From NCBI GenBank assembly GCA_965153455.1, contig OZ234504.1, positions 12,214,001-12,278,000 of the forward strand: a stretch of DNA of 64,000 bases, given 5' to 3'. Position 1 is the stretch's first letter. The number at the start of each line of letters is the position of its first letter. Under the pieces are notes generated by a model. It was not told where the DNA came from. It did not search any database and was given only the letters and a program-made list of their open reading frames with translations. The translations under genes were made by a program, and so were the position numbers. This document shows positions 1 to 11,949 of this stretch, one piece after another. Source of the stretch: Sphagnum compactum. Its lineage: Eukaryota; Bryophyta; Sphagnopsida; Sphagnales.

Positions 1-3000
1 TCTTCACTAGGTATTGGAAGCTTTAAGAATTCTGGAAAGTCTTTTAGCATAAATGGTGGTAAGGTGGACATCTTCCTAGTTGAGAAGAATGAATGTCTCA
101 AAGTGCATTTCTCTAATTTTTTGAAATTGTGATGCTTTTGTTTTGGTGGGAAATTTTGCAAGTAGATTTAAAAATCTTTTTGATGCTTTTTGGGTTCATT
201 GTAAATTTTGCATTGTAATATCCCAAGGTTACAATTTGTCCTTGGATTCTTTGTTTGGATTCTTGCAAAAAATGTAAATGTTATTCACGTTTCATAGATT
301 GATTTTGCAAGATAGGTAGGGTTTAAGTGCTTTACGGTGATGTTGTACCCCTTTGAATGTAATAGATCACCTCTATCTCCAAATGTTTTAGGCGACATTA
401 TGGATTACAAGATTCTTTAAATATGTTTTATATCATGCCCTTAACCAAACACTCAATGCCCATGCATACATATTTTTGTATAGGTATGTCATTGTGTGTG
501 CATTGGCCTAAAAAAACTAAAAGCCCATTACCAAACAATGACATAACATAATGAGTTACAAAATTCGAAAATTTGTTTTAGATGACATCCTTTGCCAAAC
601 ACTTAAAAATCTCATGCATTCGGATATTTTCAGATTTGCAAGCATTTGTGTGCATTGGAATGTGACAATATAAACCCTAATGCTAGAATCCTTTTTTTTA
701 TGACTGAACACCTTATCCGAATAAATATTACATCCTATACCTATGACCAAACACATTTATAGCATTTTTGGTTGCAAATTTTTGAAATGCCAAAGACCAT
801 TTTTCGTCACCAAGCATTCGATCAATGGTCATGGTTTAACTAGTGGAAGAGGTCCCTTACCCTAGGGAAAAGCTTTTAGGTGGATCCTTAACAAGAGCAG
901 ATTGGTAGGAAATGAGTGAATCAATCCTGAGTGACAATTAGGGTTCTTCGAGGCTCAGAGTTTTATTGGGTTTACCTCCCCTTTCTTTTAGTTGATATGC
1001 TTCATTCGATTGATCGAGCTTTTGATATGTAGTGGTTCCATTTCCTCCTTGTGGCCCGCCTCTTTTGGGCTGTTTGCTTGCCTGGACTTTGGTCCTTGCC
1101 CCCTTGTTTCTTTTTCTCTCCCTTTCTTGGGTGCTTTCTTTTGATAAAGTATGGCAGGGTTTTGGCATGTGCACTCACTCTCTTTCTATAAAGTTTGGCA
1201 AGGTTTCACCATGTGCACCGTCCCTATGATTGGCAATAGATTGAAATATTCAATTATTTCATAAAATGGGTCCGATCCGATCGCCCCAATTAAGATATTG
1301 ACAATCACGTACAATTATGCAAGGTTTCTCTTACATTTTGTATTTATTGTGGTAATTGGGTGGTGTGGATTTCTCCATATACATCTAGATTCAATTCTTG
1401 GAAAACCTAGCAACCTGACTTTGATTTTTAAAAATTTAACACAAAAAAAAAAAAAAAAAAAAAACCTCAACCTGTTGAGAATTATTCAATGCCCAAAGTC
1501 ACATGTACAATATGTACATGTGATTGATGCTTTGCTATCCTTGTGTTTGTTGGCGCTTGCCCAAAAGACAAGAAAAAAAAACAAAACAAACAAGATAGGT
1601 ATTGAACCCTATCAGCTAATACTGGACTCTCTGATTGGATTCGGCAACAAACTTGTCCAATAATTAATTAAAATTTAAATCTTAACTTTGGCACTTGGGT
1701 TTTTTTAATTCTGAATTTTTTGGCAGGTAATGGCTATAATTAGTAATAAAGGCAATTTTGTGGGACAGTTTAGTGTGTCTAAACTGTTTGAGTCCTACCT
1801 TTTGGGGGGGCATTTAAGGTCTGTTGTTCAAACCTGACAGTTAAAATTTGCAAAGGTTTAATTTTATAAAAAGTTCGGCACAAGTAACAAATAAAATTTC
1901 AAAAATTTGGCAAAACAAAAAATAATTTAATTTATAGCCAAAATCGTTCGAGTACTGCTATATAAATAGAACAATCTTTGAGTTAGAAATCACACTTCAG
2001 ATCCATAAAAACTTCAAATTCTTGTGAAAAGTACCTTGTAATTTGCATGTCTTTTGCATGCCATGTGTAAGTCCTAATTCATACTTTTAAGGGAATTCTT
2101 AAAAACAATTCAAAGGCATCAATTTGAGCAATCTCATTGGTCAAATTTTTTTTCTTTGAACATAGGGACAATGAGAATATGATGCTATTCCAACATTTGA
2201 GCCCACTAGTTTACTAAAGTTAACTCCCAATTCAATTCACAGCTTCCACCCATTTCTAACAATCTGATTTGGCATATAAGTTTTTTTTTCATCCCTAGTC
2301 ACAATCCCTAGTTCACGGACTCAATATATTTGGGTATATTTTTTATACTAACTCTATAGGGTAGATAGGTTAGTGAGTGAACACTTAAGGTTTCAAAGAG
2401 CGTGTGTTTATTCTCCAATCATTTTCATTCGTAGAGGTTCAAAGGATCTAAGTAGCCTCTCCCTTGATACCCCTATAATTATATATAGACCTCCATTTGG
2501 ATTTGAAACAAGCATAATAAAATCTACCAAAATAAGGGACTAATCTAAGCACTTAGGAACAAATATGCTTCCATGTGCAATTGAAATGCATCTTATAACT
2601 GGATGTGCAAAAACCTCATTCACAAACACTATTCCTCATATGACCAAATGATGTGAACTTTAGTCCAAATAACTCCATTTACAAACAATCAACACACACG
2701 AGCAAATTGTGGAGATGACCAACAATGGAAAATTATTGAAGTGAGTTTACTTACCCATTGCCAAACACAAAGAGACAAATGAACAGGAGGAGGAATATTT
2801 TGGCATAGGAGAGAGTATAGCTGACCAGTGTGATGAATATCCATGATGAGTTACTTGAAGTAATGAATGGCAAGAGAGCTTATAATAGCATTTTTGTTGA
2901 GTAGATAATTCAGGACTAGCCATGGGTGTCTGCAGTGGAGAGTGAATCATGGTTACTGGCTACTAGTGACTGTGTCCTTGACTGTTGTGAAGAGATATTT

Positions 3001-3120
3001 CCAAACTCAGTGCGTCGTCTTGCGCAAATTTGGTTGGTGGGCATGAGGAGTTGCAAGAGGAGAAGGACCCCTCATGTGTTGTTATTCTTCTTCTTCTTCC
3101 TCTTCGTCACGTCTCCTGGA
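1..3120. other. AT-rich intergenic segment with no supported gene
   Basis: No reading frame here looks like a protein. The open frames are short and low in complexity and cross homopolymers, such as the A-run near 1441-1463. A good TATA-like sequence (TATATAAATAG, about 1960-1970) stands without a recognisable coding region after it. The only repeat I could trace is the block at 970-1205, described separately. A transcript without coding capacity cannot be excluded. Confidence 0.5.
970..1205 (+). repeat. Dispersed repeat, copy 1 (partner near 3.1 kb)
   Basis: This block matches 3129-3345 over about 200 bp in the same order and orientation. Shared landmarks are a start reading TTTACCTCCCTTTCTTT, a TTTCCTCCTTGTGGCCC stretch, GTTTGCTTGCCTGGACTT and CCCTTTCTTGGGTGCTTTCT. 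Small indels separate the copies, so they are clearly diverged. Both are pyrimidine-rich on the + strand. The type of element is unknown, because I see no terminal inverted repeats or coding remnant. Confidence 0.75.
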
Positions 3121-3128
3121 AGCCCAAA

Positions 3129-3345
3129 GGTTTACCTCCCCTTTCTTTAGTTGATTTGCTTCATGCTACTGGTGGAGGCTTCGGTTCTTAGTGGTTCCCT
3201 TTCCTCCTTGTGGCCCACCTTTGTTGGGTTGTTTGCTTGCCTGGACTTCTTCGGTCCTTGCCCTTGTTTCCTTTTTTTCTCCCTTTCTTGGGTGCTTTCT
3301 TTCTATAAAGTTTATCAGGGTTTCATCAAAGGTTGTTGTTTTCTT
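3129..3345 (+). repeat. Dispersed repeat, copy 2, just upstream of the EF-hand gene
   Basis: This is the second copy of the block at 970-1205. It ends about 80 bp before a TATA-like tract (3421-3436) that could serve the EF-hand gene, so a repeat may supply or border that gene's promoter. This is inference from position only. Confidence 0.7.
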
Positions 3346-3420
3346 CATCTTTTAAACCCCACCCACGACCCACCCAATTTACAAGTTTGGTTTTATATTA
3401 CCGATTGCTTGTGGACAATT

Positions 3421-3436
3421 CTATATATATATACAT
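3421..3436 (+). promoter_or_regulatory. Candidate TATA box of the EF-hand gene
   Basis: CTATATATATATACAT lies about 475 bp before the EF-hand start codon. A start near 3455 would give a leader with GAA-repeat sequence (3484-3502). A possible leader intron runs from the GTAAGT at 3621 to the TTTTCAG ending at 3782 (162 nt). The TATA tract and both splice signals are seen in the sequence; their use is inferred. Confidence 0.35.
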
Positions 3437-3897
3437 AATCATTCCCCTTGCAAGCGTCGGTTTGTTTGTAAACCCAAGGAGTGAAGAAGAAGAAGAAGAA
3501 GCAGTTAAATCAAGGGAGTGGTAGTCGCAGATCCTAGTTTTTGGAAGCAATCGAGACCAAGTGATTTGCAACTGTCATCTTGCATCAAAGCATCGTCGAC
3601 ACCCATCTCCTTAATTTGTCGTAAGTACTGCAGGAGATTTGTAACGGGCCTCAGTAATTTGGCAATCTTTCTGTGTGGTTGAGAATTTTGTCTCGCCAAT
3701 TTCTGGTTTTTATTGTTCCTCAGGACATTTCTGATCAGGTGTTTCTCGATCCGTGAAATTAGTACCCATTTCGTCTTTTCAGTAACAATAGAAGAAGATC
3801 GCGGAAGAAAGAAGAAGCGTCATCTTTTGAGAAGAGCAAAGTTGCTGCGCAGAGGCGTGGAGAGTGTGAGTGACTAGAGAGATCAGACTCGTCCGGC

Positions 3898-4410
3898 ATG
3901 GAACCGAAGGAGGCTATAAGTGAACAAGCGCAGCAGCTGGGAAGTGTGGTCGTGCTAGACGGATCAACCGTTCGGGATTTTGCAATGGACGAGGAGGCGT
4001 TCAACGCCGTTGCCGACAAGCTGTTTGTGTCGCTGGACCAAAATGGGGATGGGGTTTTATCTCGAGCAGAAATTCGTCCCGCGTTCGAGCGGCTGAATTT
4101 AGTGGAAATGCATTTCGGAGGACCAGTGACGAAGACGCCAGACCAGTTGAACACCCTCTACGACTCCGTCTTTGAAGCCTTCGATACCGACCATAACAAC
4201 ACGGTGGATTTAACCGAGTTCCGCTCGCAGGTCAAGGACATTCTCTTGGCCATCGCAGATGGTTTAGGTTTCGCTCCTCTCACCATGGTTGTGGAGCACG
4301 GCAGCTTGCTTGAGAACGCAGTGGTTCATGAAACGCATGCTACTGTTGCATCTGGTCACGCTGCCAATAAGAACACTGTTACAGCATCACCCGTTACCAG
4401 TGGAGCTTAA
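3898..4410 (+). CDS. Two-EF-hand calcium-binding protein, plant type (170 aa)
   Basis: Predicted calcium sensor or buffer, probably cytosolic since no signal peptide is visible. EF-hand loop 1 is residues 47-58, with Asp47, Asn49, Asp51, Gly52, Ser55 and Glu58 at the ligand and glycine positions. Loop 2 is residues 96-107, with Asp96, Asp98, Asn100, Asp104 and Glu107; its usual central Gly is Asn101. An N-terminal VLDGSTVRDF block and a central HFG segment with a LYDSVFEAFD helix lead into loop 2. They are followed by an ILLAIADGLGFAP block. Together these match a small, poorly characterised plant family of EF-hand proteins (for example Arabidopsis At1g54530, recalled from general knowledge). 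The ATG at 3898 is the first in frame before the conserved block, and the length is normal for the family. The frame is intact and single-exon, and clearly more GC-rich than its flanks. The last 25 residues are low-complexity Ala/Thr/Val and unlikely to fold. The biological role is unknown. Confidence 0.9.
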   Translation: MEPKEAISEQAQQLGSVVVLDGSTVRDFAMDEEAFNAVADKLFVSLDQNGDGVLSRAEIRPAFERLNLVEMHFGGPVTKTPDQLNTLYDSVFEAFDTDHNNTVDLTEFRSQVKDILLAIADGLGFAPLTMVVEHGSLLENAVVHETHATVASGHAANKNTVTASPVTSGA

Positions 4411-6040
4411 CAATTGGAAAACACACTCTCTCATTTGCTTGCTCATCATAAGCTGCCTGTCTTTCATCTTTGTACAAGGCCATCGCAATATGAGGGAGGG
4501 AAGGAAGGAAGAATGGGGAAGCTGCTGCTGCTGCTCTTACGTTGGAAAACTGTTGTTGACCATCACTGCTCTTTCTGCTTCAATTTTAGTATCGGCGAAG
4601 AAGAAGAAGAGGAGGAGGAGGAGCAGGAGGAGGAGGCAGAACGGCAAAACGGCAAAACGGTGGAGGGAATGGGTATCTCCAGTGTGGGTGCACATTCTGG
4701 AAGTTTTCAGATTAGGGTTTGCTTCCTCTTCATGGAGATTCCAAGCTCTTTGTTAAATGGATTTTTTTCAGTAAGATTATTATTAATTTTTTTGATTCAA
4801 TGTTAATATTTGTGATTACACCAGGTAAACAATCTTCCATGTCTGTCTTTTGCTTTGTGGTTGTTCCAATGTCCATCAATTTGACTCCCTCCCTTTGCAT
4901 TATGAGTATGGCCCACAAGTGTTCCATCAAAACAATGTCATTTTTTGGCCATTTTTCTTGCTCCCTTTTTTTGGCTTGTAAGAAGTTAGATTCAGGTGCC
5001 AGCTATGATGGTGCTCATGTTCATTGCAACACCATAGGTCTACCAAGGATGCAACCTCCTCTGCGTGCTCCCTCGCATGCCTTTTGGAGTCCTGTGGAGG
5101 CCAATTGTGATAATTCATCTATTGGAAATTTTGTGCAGGTGCACCCATCACACCAACACTGCCTCAACAGTCACCTGCAATTGACCAGCACTGACGAATT
5201 TCTATGCCATTAGTGCACACTGAGCTAATTGACTATGTCGTCAGGAGCATTTGTGGTTGTTGCAGCTAGTGTGCATTTTGTGGCCATACTTTTGTGGTGG
5301 GTGGCAATCGTTTCAATTCTCCTTTCAAAATGTCCAGCTCTTGTTACCTCATCTCTGTGCAGCCTCCCTAAATCATCAGTTGACTGAAGTCTAGAGCTCC
5401 ATTGTCTTTGGCACCCGCAGGCAACAAAGTTGAACAAATGCATCTGAGCACAGTTCCTGAAATGCCACACATATGACCCCTGCAAATGCACAATTTACAA
5501 TTTTGGTTTCATTTGGGATCAAAATACATGAATGCATTGGGAATGCACATGTCCCTTGCTTCTGGTGCATAGGTACATGGCTCAAAGCCCTAATCTGTTG
5601 ATGCCAAGCACATGGTGATCAGCTCATGTACATAGGGGACATGGCGATCTTGTCACAGAATTCCAACAAACTTTGATCATGAATTCTTGAACCAGTGGAG
5701 CAATGTCTTTTGTGAGATTTGGACATGACTTGGGGGTCATGTGCAGGTTGTGTCCCTAGTAACTTGTGCTTTTATCATAACAAGTGTGCAACTGTTGGGC
5801 ATGGACTTGGAGGTGGGATGAGGAGCAGGCCTTGGAGAGCAAGAGCTGTGGAGAGTCATGAGCCTGACACATGGCTCAAAGCCCTAATCTGTTGATGCCA
5901 AGCTTGACAGCATCTGAGCTAGAGAGCAACTGAGCAACACAGCTTGATCAAAATGAAGACATTGAAGCTGTTGCTAAAAGTCATAGGCTGGTTAAGATGA
6001 TGCACAAGCATGTACTCCAGCAATCGACTGCTATTAAGAC
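4411..6040. other. 3' flank of the EF-hand gene and intergenic DNA
   Basis: This stretch holds the probable 3' UTR and a GAA/GAG-rich purine tract (about 4596-4640). It also holds a 35-bp exact direct repeat (ACATGGCTCAAAGCCC at its start) at 5575-5609 and 5869-5903. The open frames here (for example 4719-5213) have no protein-like composition or recognisable motif. Confidence 0.5.
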
Positions 6041-6315
6041 CTCAGAGAACCCATATCTGGCATAATGGATTCTCTGCATCAACCTGCATGGTATGTATTG
6101 GGGTGAAGACATCTGAGTAGACCAAGATTGGCAACCTTGCCATTGCTGAAACTCTGATTGCAGGATGGCAGTGATCTGTGAATACTCACCCCATACATAC
6201 TGTGGAATGGTCAAGCCCCTTGCCTATTATGTTGGGTAAGTTGCCAGCAAGCCTGTTACGGTGAGCTAGGTGACTCACCCAACATAATTGGCAAGGGCGA
6301 GGCCATTCCATGACA
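6040..6315. repeat. Cluster of three consecutive foldbacks
   Basis: Three inverted repeats lie end to end. The first pairs CAGAGAACCCAT with ATGGATTCTCTG (about 6042-6075). The second pairs GGTATGTATTGGGGTGA (about 6091-6107) with its near-complement ending around 6203. The third has arms of about 37 nt: it starts TGGAATGG at about 6202 and its other arm ends in CCATTCCA near 6310, with a loop of about 33 nt. The third stem has only a few mismatches and one bulge. The size and pairing resemble plant MIRNA precursors, but the arms match no conserved miRNA I know. A small inverted-repeat element is the alternative. Confidence 0.55.
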
Positions 6316-6319
6316 TTAA

Positions 6320-9300
6320 GGTCTGGGGTGGCAGATTCAACCATTTAGAAAAGAATTTTATGTTCAAGATTGGAGTTACAGAGAAAGCTTGGCATGCTTG
6401 GAGCTCGAGGTCAACTACCACTTCTAATGTCAAGAAAATGATGGATGTCTAAGAAATGGAAGCATTGTTTATACTACCATATTGTATGGTGGCTTGTCAC
6501 GGAGTCCAGTTTGAAGAATGATTTTGCATTGAGCCTTTGGAAGTTTCAAATTTGTCTTTAGAGATCTATTTAGAAGCTAGTATTGTGAGAAGGATTGTAA
6601 TGTTTTTAATTTTAGAGGACTACGTGCAAGGATTTTGCCAAGGTCATTGAGTATGTACTAGATTGATTTGAGAATGCATATATTGTACTTACACAATACC
6701 ACACATACAAATACACACATACTTTTGCCATGAAACCTTAAACTTACCCTAAACCTGAAAATGTGATGAGTGAATGCACTAGTGATGTAGAAATAAAAAT
6801 TTCTAATGATAATGATTTGTCGAAGTTGGTTTAGGGAGGACAACTAGATTCGATAAGTTGTAGTTGTCACTTGGACAATTCCAAACTAGAATATGTTTAG
6901 CCCATTCCTAAGTAAAGAGGCATGAAACTTTTCATATTTGTGTTTTTCAAAAGTTGTTTTTTGGAACACCATATTCATGAGTATATTTTCAATACCTTCA
7001 TCAATTTGCATCTCATTTTTCTTTAATTGAATTTGAATTCAATTCAGTTAAATCCAAATTTCAATTCAATTCAAATTGCATGTAATGTCATAAATATTTC
7101 ATTCGAATTGAACTTATTTCCACAAGACCAATTCATTTTTTCATCAATTAATCAATTGATCGGCACTCATAATGCATAAGAACACAAAGCCCAATTACTT
7201 ATGTGTACACGCATCTGAAATTCTAAATATGAAATTTATAAAAATATATCTAATTTATTTATGACCATTTTATATTCAGTGGCTTTGGATTTTTTTAATT
7301 AAAAAAATTATAGAACACAACTATAGACATAACCAACAAGATGTTCGTAATACCCCCAAGTCATGTGATTAGAATTATGTTTTGATCAAAAAAATTGCAT
7401 CACCAACTCATCAATGTTTTTTTTTCCCAAAATTTTTATTGGAACAACAATAATAAGTAGCAACATCCCAAAAGGGATTTAGTAATAAATAACATGTTAT
7501 TATAATTTGTTAAAAAAGATGCTTTCTATAATCTAGCTACATACAATAACTAAGAATAGACATCTAACGTAATTAACCCCAAAATATTTCCTTATTTGCT
7601 AATGGATTTTAATAAAAAATATTGGAACATAATATTCTTTTTTAAAATCTGCAAAAGTGCAAAATTTTGTGCAAAAGAAGAAGTTACCATGTACCCATTG
7701 GAATTCTAATTTTTTTTAGAAATATGTTGAAAAAATTTAATTTCATGAATAAGATAGTAACATCTACAAAGTTGTAACTTTTGCATAATGGGATTGTGTT
7801 TTTAACATAGTTGATCAAAAGAGTCTCCAATTTTGAGTTATGGACTACATAATTGGTAAGAGCATGCTAGCTATTGGATATAGTTGAAGAGTGGAAATGT
7901 TGAGATTATATTTGATAGCCAATAGTTCTAAGTTAGTTAGAGAAGGAAAATCAAGTTGACCAACTTTTGCTTCTAAGTAACATAATGGTGTGTCAATGCT
8001 AGATTTCTTACAACAATACTTAAATTTCAATTGTCTTACGACCTTCATGTGTGAGTTTCATGCATGGTACAATGTGTTTTTGAATATTGTTTTTGTGTAT
8101 GTTTGTTTTGGTAGTGTGTTTTCCAAAGGTTTCTTGCTTATTGGTTGTTTTTGTTTGAGGTGTATAATGTGTAGTTTATCCATTCTTTTGAGCATTATAT
8201 TGAAGTGCTTTTTATTGGGTCATTTGAAATTGTTTTTGTGATTTCCATAGATGATAATTGGAATTATAATTTATGTCTTGCAACAACATTAGTGTCTATG
8301 GTCATGGAAAACATCAATGTAGAGGATCTAAAACAAGTGACATTGGGATTGATCCTTTTGATTGAGGAATTTCATTCACACTACACATTCCTATAGTTGT
8401 GTCACTTCCATGCATTAAAAAGAAACAATTTATTACAGTGCATTGTGTTTAGAAAGATATTGTGGCCATTAATTGTTTAAATGATGTTGTCATTTTTTTG
8501 GAGTTTGATTGTGGCTCAAATTTATCTGTGTTTCTTCAAATTTCATTATTTTTATTGATTTAATTGATATTTTTACATACTTGAAAGGTCATGAGATTTG
8601 CCTTATGATACACCTATTGCAATTTAAATACAATATTTCATAAAGGAAGGTTCTTGTTTAGTGGAAATTGAGGTTATTCCAACATTGGTTGTTCAAGGTA
8701 TTGATTGCAATATTGTTGTGGAGGCTAAGGTCCTTTCAATGCATACTCTTTGTGATAACAATCACAATGGTGTCATGCATAGTGATGTTCTTTTGGCGAG
8801 TGTTATTTGTTGTAATGTTATCACATGTAGGATGGCAATTTCAACATGACAATGGTGAGATTTGTGGTGTAGAGAGTGTAAATGTTCAAGGGTTAACACA
8901 TGTTCTTATACTTGGATGTTAAAGTGACAAATCTTTGGTTTGGAAAGACTTCTTTTTGTTTTTAGAAGATAAATGGAATAAACTTGAAAGTGAGTTTTCA
9001 AAGATGAACGTGAGGAATGATAATTGGGCAAGAAGGTGATTTGATGCTTGATGTATTAGAATTGAAGACATTTTGTTGAAGAAATTTAGCCAATTGTTAG
9101 TCAAAAATTTCATGATGATGGTGAAGACTAACATGGAGTGTTATCCAATTATGAGCCTCATAAATATTTGCCTATCTTTTAATCATATATTTTGAGCTAC
9201 AAATAAAAACATTAGAAGAATTTTTTTAATTTATGACTCAATTTATGATTGATTTTGTAATCATATTGGACATTATATGACTAAAAGGACTTCAGTCATG

Positions 9301-9530
9301 TCAAACAAGTTGTTTAGGACAAGTCATCAAATGTTTGACATGTCATTCTTCTTCATGTAGTTATAAAAGATAATTGTCAATTATATAAAACAAGTCATAA
9401 AGCAAAGTCATAAATATTACTAATGTGTCATGGTAATGAATGTAAAATATGAATAATATATAGTGGACCATTTGACCGATCAAACTTATACTTAAATTTA
9501 AATTATTTTTTGGATTATTATAAAAAATAA
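6320..9530. other. AT-rich intergenic DNA
   Basis: No supported gene. Open frames such as 7990-8241 and 8661-8922 are AT-driven and resemble nothing I recognise. A short perfect foldback (CATGTCAAACA ... TGTTTGACATG, about 9297-9343) is present. Confidence 0.45.
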
Positions 9531-9535
9531 TTTTT

Positions 9536-10035
9536 AGTAGGTAGGGAGGTAGGTAGGCAAGTAGGTAAGTAATAGGTCTAGGTAGGTTTTAAAAAATAGG
9601 TAGGCACTTAAGCTAGTTTAATCTACGTAACATAACCTAAACTACCTACATAAACTACCCTATTTACCTAAACTACCAATCTACCCCTCCTACCCTACCC
9701 TACCTACTTAACCTACTTATCTAATTACTTTAACTTAACCTATTTACCCCACGTCTTTAGGAATGCACATAGGTTGCAATTGAGTATTATTAGGAATTGA
9801 ACATCTCACCTTCACAAGGATAAAACCAAGTCCTTACCAATGGACTACACTAAAATAATGTCCAATTTTTATTAAGTTTTTACTTTCACATGTTTATTTA
9901 TTATTATTACAAGAGTACAAGGTAGGTAGTAAGCAAGTTGTAGGATAGTAAGTAGGAGGTAAGTAGGTTGTAAGAGATAAGAAGTAGCAAGTAGGTAGGT
10001 AGGTAGGTACGTAGGTAGGTAGGTGGTCAACATTA
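9536..10035. repeat. TAGG/CCTA-rich blocks in alternating orientation
   Basis: The + strand reads as TAGG/GTAGG-type degenerate tetranucleotide repeats at about 9536-9606. It switches to the complementary CCTA/CTACC type at about 9620-9745 and back to GTAGG at about 9920-10030, where it includes an almost pure run. The strand switches make long imperfect palindromes possible. A tRNA-like SINE head sits between the second and third blocks. Similar CTACC blocks recur at 21.6, 29.3, 32.6, 33.4, 37.4 and 43.3 kb. Confidence 0.75.
9793..9853 (-). mobile_element. tRNA-derived SINE head, copy 1
   Basis: On the - strand this reads like a degenerate tRNA. A D-arm AGTCC-ATTGGTAA-GGACT has a perfect 5-bp stem and the GG of a D loop, and overlaps a pol III A box. 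About 30 nt further comes GTTCAATTCC, which fits the B-box consensus. The same arrangement occurs at 32733-32794 with the same B box and a similar spacer. Two diverged copies with tRNA-like promoters indicate a SINE family more than two decayed tRNA genes. The 3' tail and target-site duplications could not be defined. Confidence 0.5.
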
Positions 10036-10039
10036 CCCA

Positions 10040-11940
10040 TGTCATTATACATTAATCATTTTCTTGTCATTTCATAATCATTTGAAATTGCCATGTTAAT
10101 ATTATCCATGTCATTACATAGTAGTCATTATTTAGTCATACATCAATTGCCATGTTCAAATATAGTGATTTGATAGTTGCATTGAAAAACCATGTTATCA
10201 TTGTCCATGTCATTTTAAACAATGTTCATTTTATAGTCATATAAATGACACCTAAAACTTTGCATCATTTTGTCCTTTGCCATGGATCGTGTCCTATAGA
10301 TGAAAAAAATTGTCAACTAATTATGAATTTGTTATTAGCATATGTAATATTATCATCCATCATTGACAAAAGCAACTCATTTATGACTAATTATTTTTCC
10401 ATGTAGGATTAAAAGTTATATCGTATGAATATAATCATTCATAAAGTCATTGAGGACTTTTAGTCATTGTTTTTTTTATTGCAAAGGACAAGATTCTTTC
10501 TAGTGGATGAAAAGTTGGAGTTCAACATGGATATCATCATGCTTTCTTTTGTGTAAGTGCATGAATGTTCAAATTATGATGGAAAAATCTCATAATGTAA
10601 ACATTAACAAGGTTGTGTTGAAGGTCATCTTAATCACTTGGGAGTAGGAACTCCGTATTTTAAGCCATATGCTTCATCAAGTTACTCATCTTGTAGGTGT
10701 GCAAATACACTTTGCTTACTACTATTCCATAATATTCTTTATCATGAGGAATACAAAGTCGTGCAAACTTTTGGTTAGTGATTTTTTTGATCCTGATCAT
10801 GATGCTATTGGTGGCATGTATTTGAAGTCCATCTACACTATTTATGGTTTCTATATTTGATTTTGAAATAATTAGTAAAGATTTTGGATTTATTTGAACT
10901 TTGTGTGGTTGGAATCATAATAATCTTTCATATGTAGATGCATTCCTAATGTTTAGTTGTTAGCTATTTAAGAATTGAACAAACATTAGTTACATTGTTC
11001 TATTGTTTATATTGCTTGGTTGCCCAATGTTTTAATTCATTTGGTATTTGTCATTGTTTGATGTTAGGTATATAAAAAGTTTGTTTGAGTAGTACAAAGT
11101 TGACACGACACATTTTTAGCACAATCACTTTTAGTCTTTTATAATATTTCATGGCCATGATGTTACTCACATATGGTGCATGTTAATTGAGCACATGCCC
11201 CCAAATGCCTTAAATGGTTTTTTTTTTTTTTTTTTTGATACATAACATCAAGAATTCTAACTAGTTTAAGAAGAGGATAAATATTGGTGAGGGGATAATA
11301 TGCATTGGACGAAAAAGATGACATCAAATGTGGGTGTTCATGGTGACAATAATAATAAGAATGGTCAAGTGGAGGTTGTTTACATTTTTACAAATGTGAT
11401 TCAATTTGTGATAAGACACAAGAACCTAAAACATAGTTATAGTACTACAACAATAATGTCCTTATGAAACATAAGGCAATTTAGGCTCTCTTGTGATGTA
11501 GGCCTCCAACTTTGACATGAATAACTAACATTTCACTATGATCACTATTATTAACTTAAGTTTCAAAAGTTTCATCAAAATCAAGTGAAAAAATTTGTCA
11601 TAACGTTGAAGGTGCAAATCAACAAACCTTGTCAAATTCGACCAATGATGACAATATGCATTATTGTGGTATTTGATTTCATAACCAAGATTGGCGAACA
11701 CATTATCTCCTATAGTTAATTGTGAACAATTTCCAAATAATGAAAATCATTGACCTTTTGATGATCACTTTCAAAATAACAATATACATTTTGAAGGGCA
11801 TTATGGTGGTTTTCCAATGAACGTTGTATCTTTTGTGTATTAGGTTCAACATGAGTTCAAATACCTTTGGTCATCGCTCCTCAAGTTCATGTTTATGCTC
11901 TACAACCTCTAGAAGGATTTAGAAAACTTCCTCATGATTT
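10040..11940. other. AT-rich intergenic DNA with CATGTCATT-type motifs
   Basis: From about 10030 to 10250 the words CCATGTCATT, TTGCCATGTT and TAGTCAT recur in loosely spaced units of 70-100 bp, as an old degenerate tandem repeat. A T-run occurs at 11219-11237. No gene is supported. Confidence 0.4.
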
Positions 11941-11949
11941 AAGAATGTT

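Noticed and set aside
3759-4154. 131-aa frame antisense to the EF-hand gene
   Set aside because: Shadow of the EF-hand coding region; no motif of its own.
4289-5213. Three overlapping frames after the EF-hand gene
   Set aside because: Compositional frames through the 3' UTR and a GAA-rich tract; no protein-like features.
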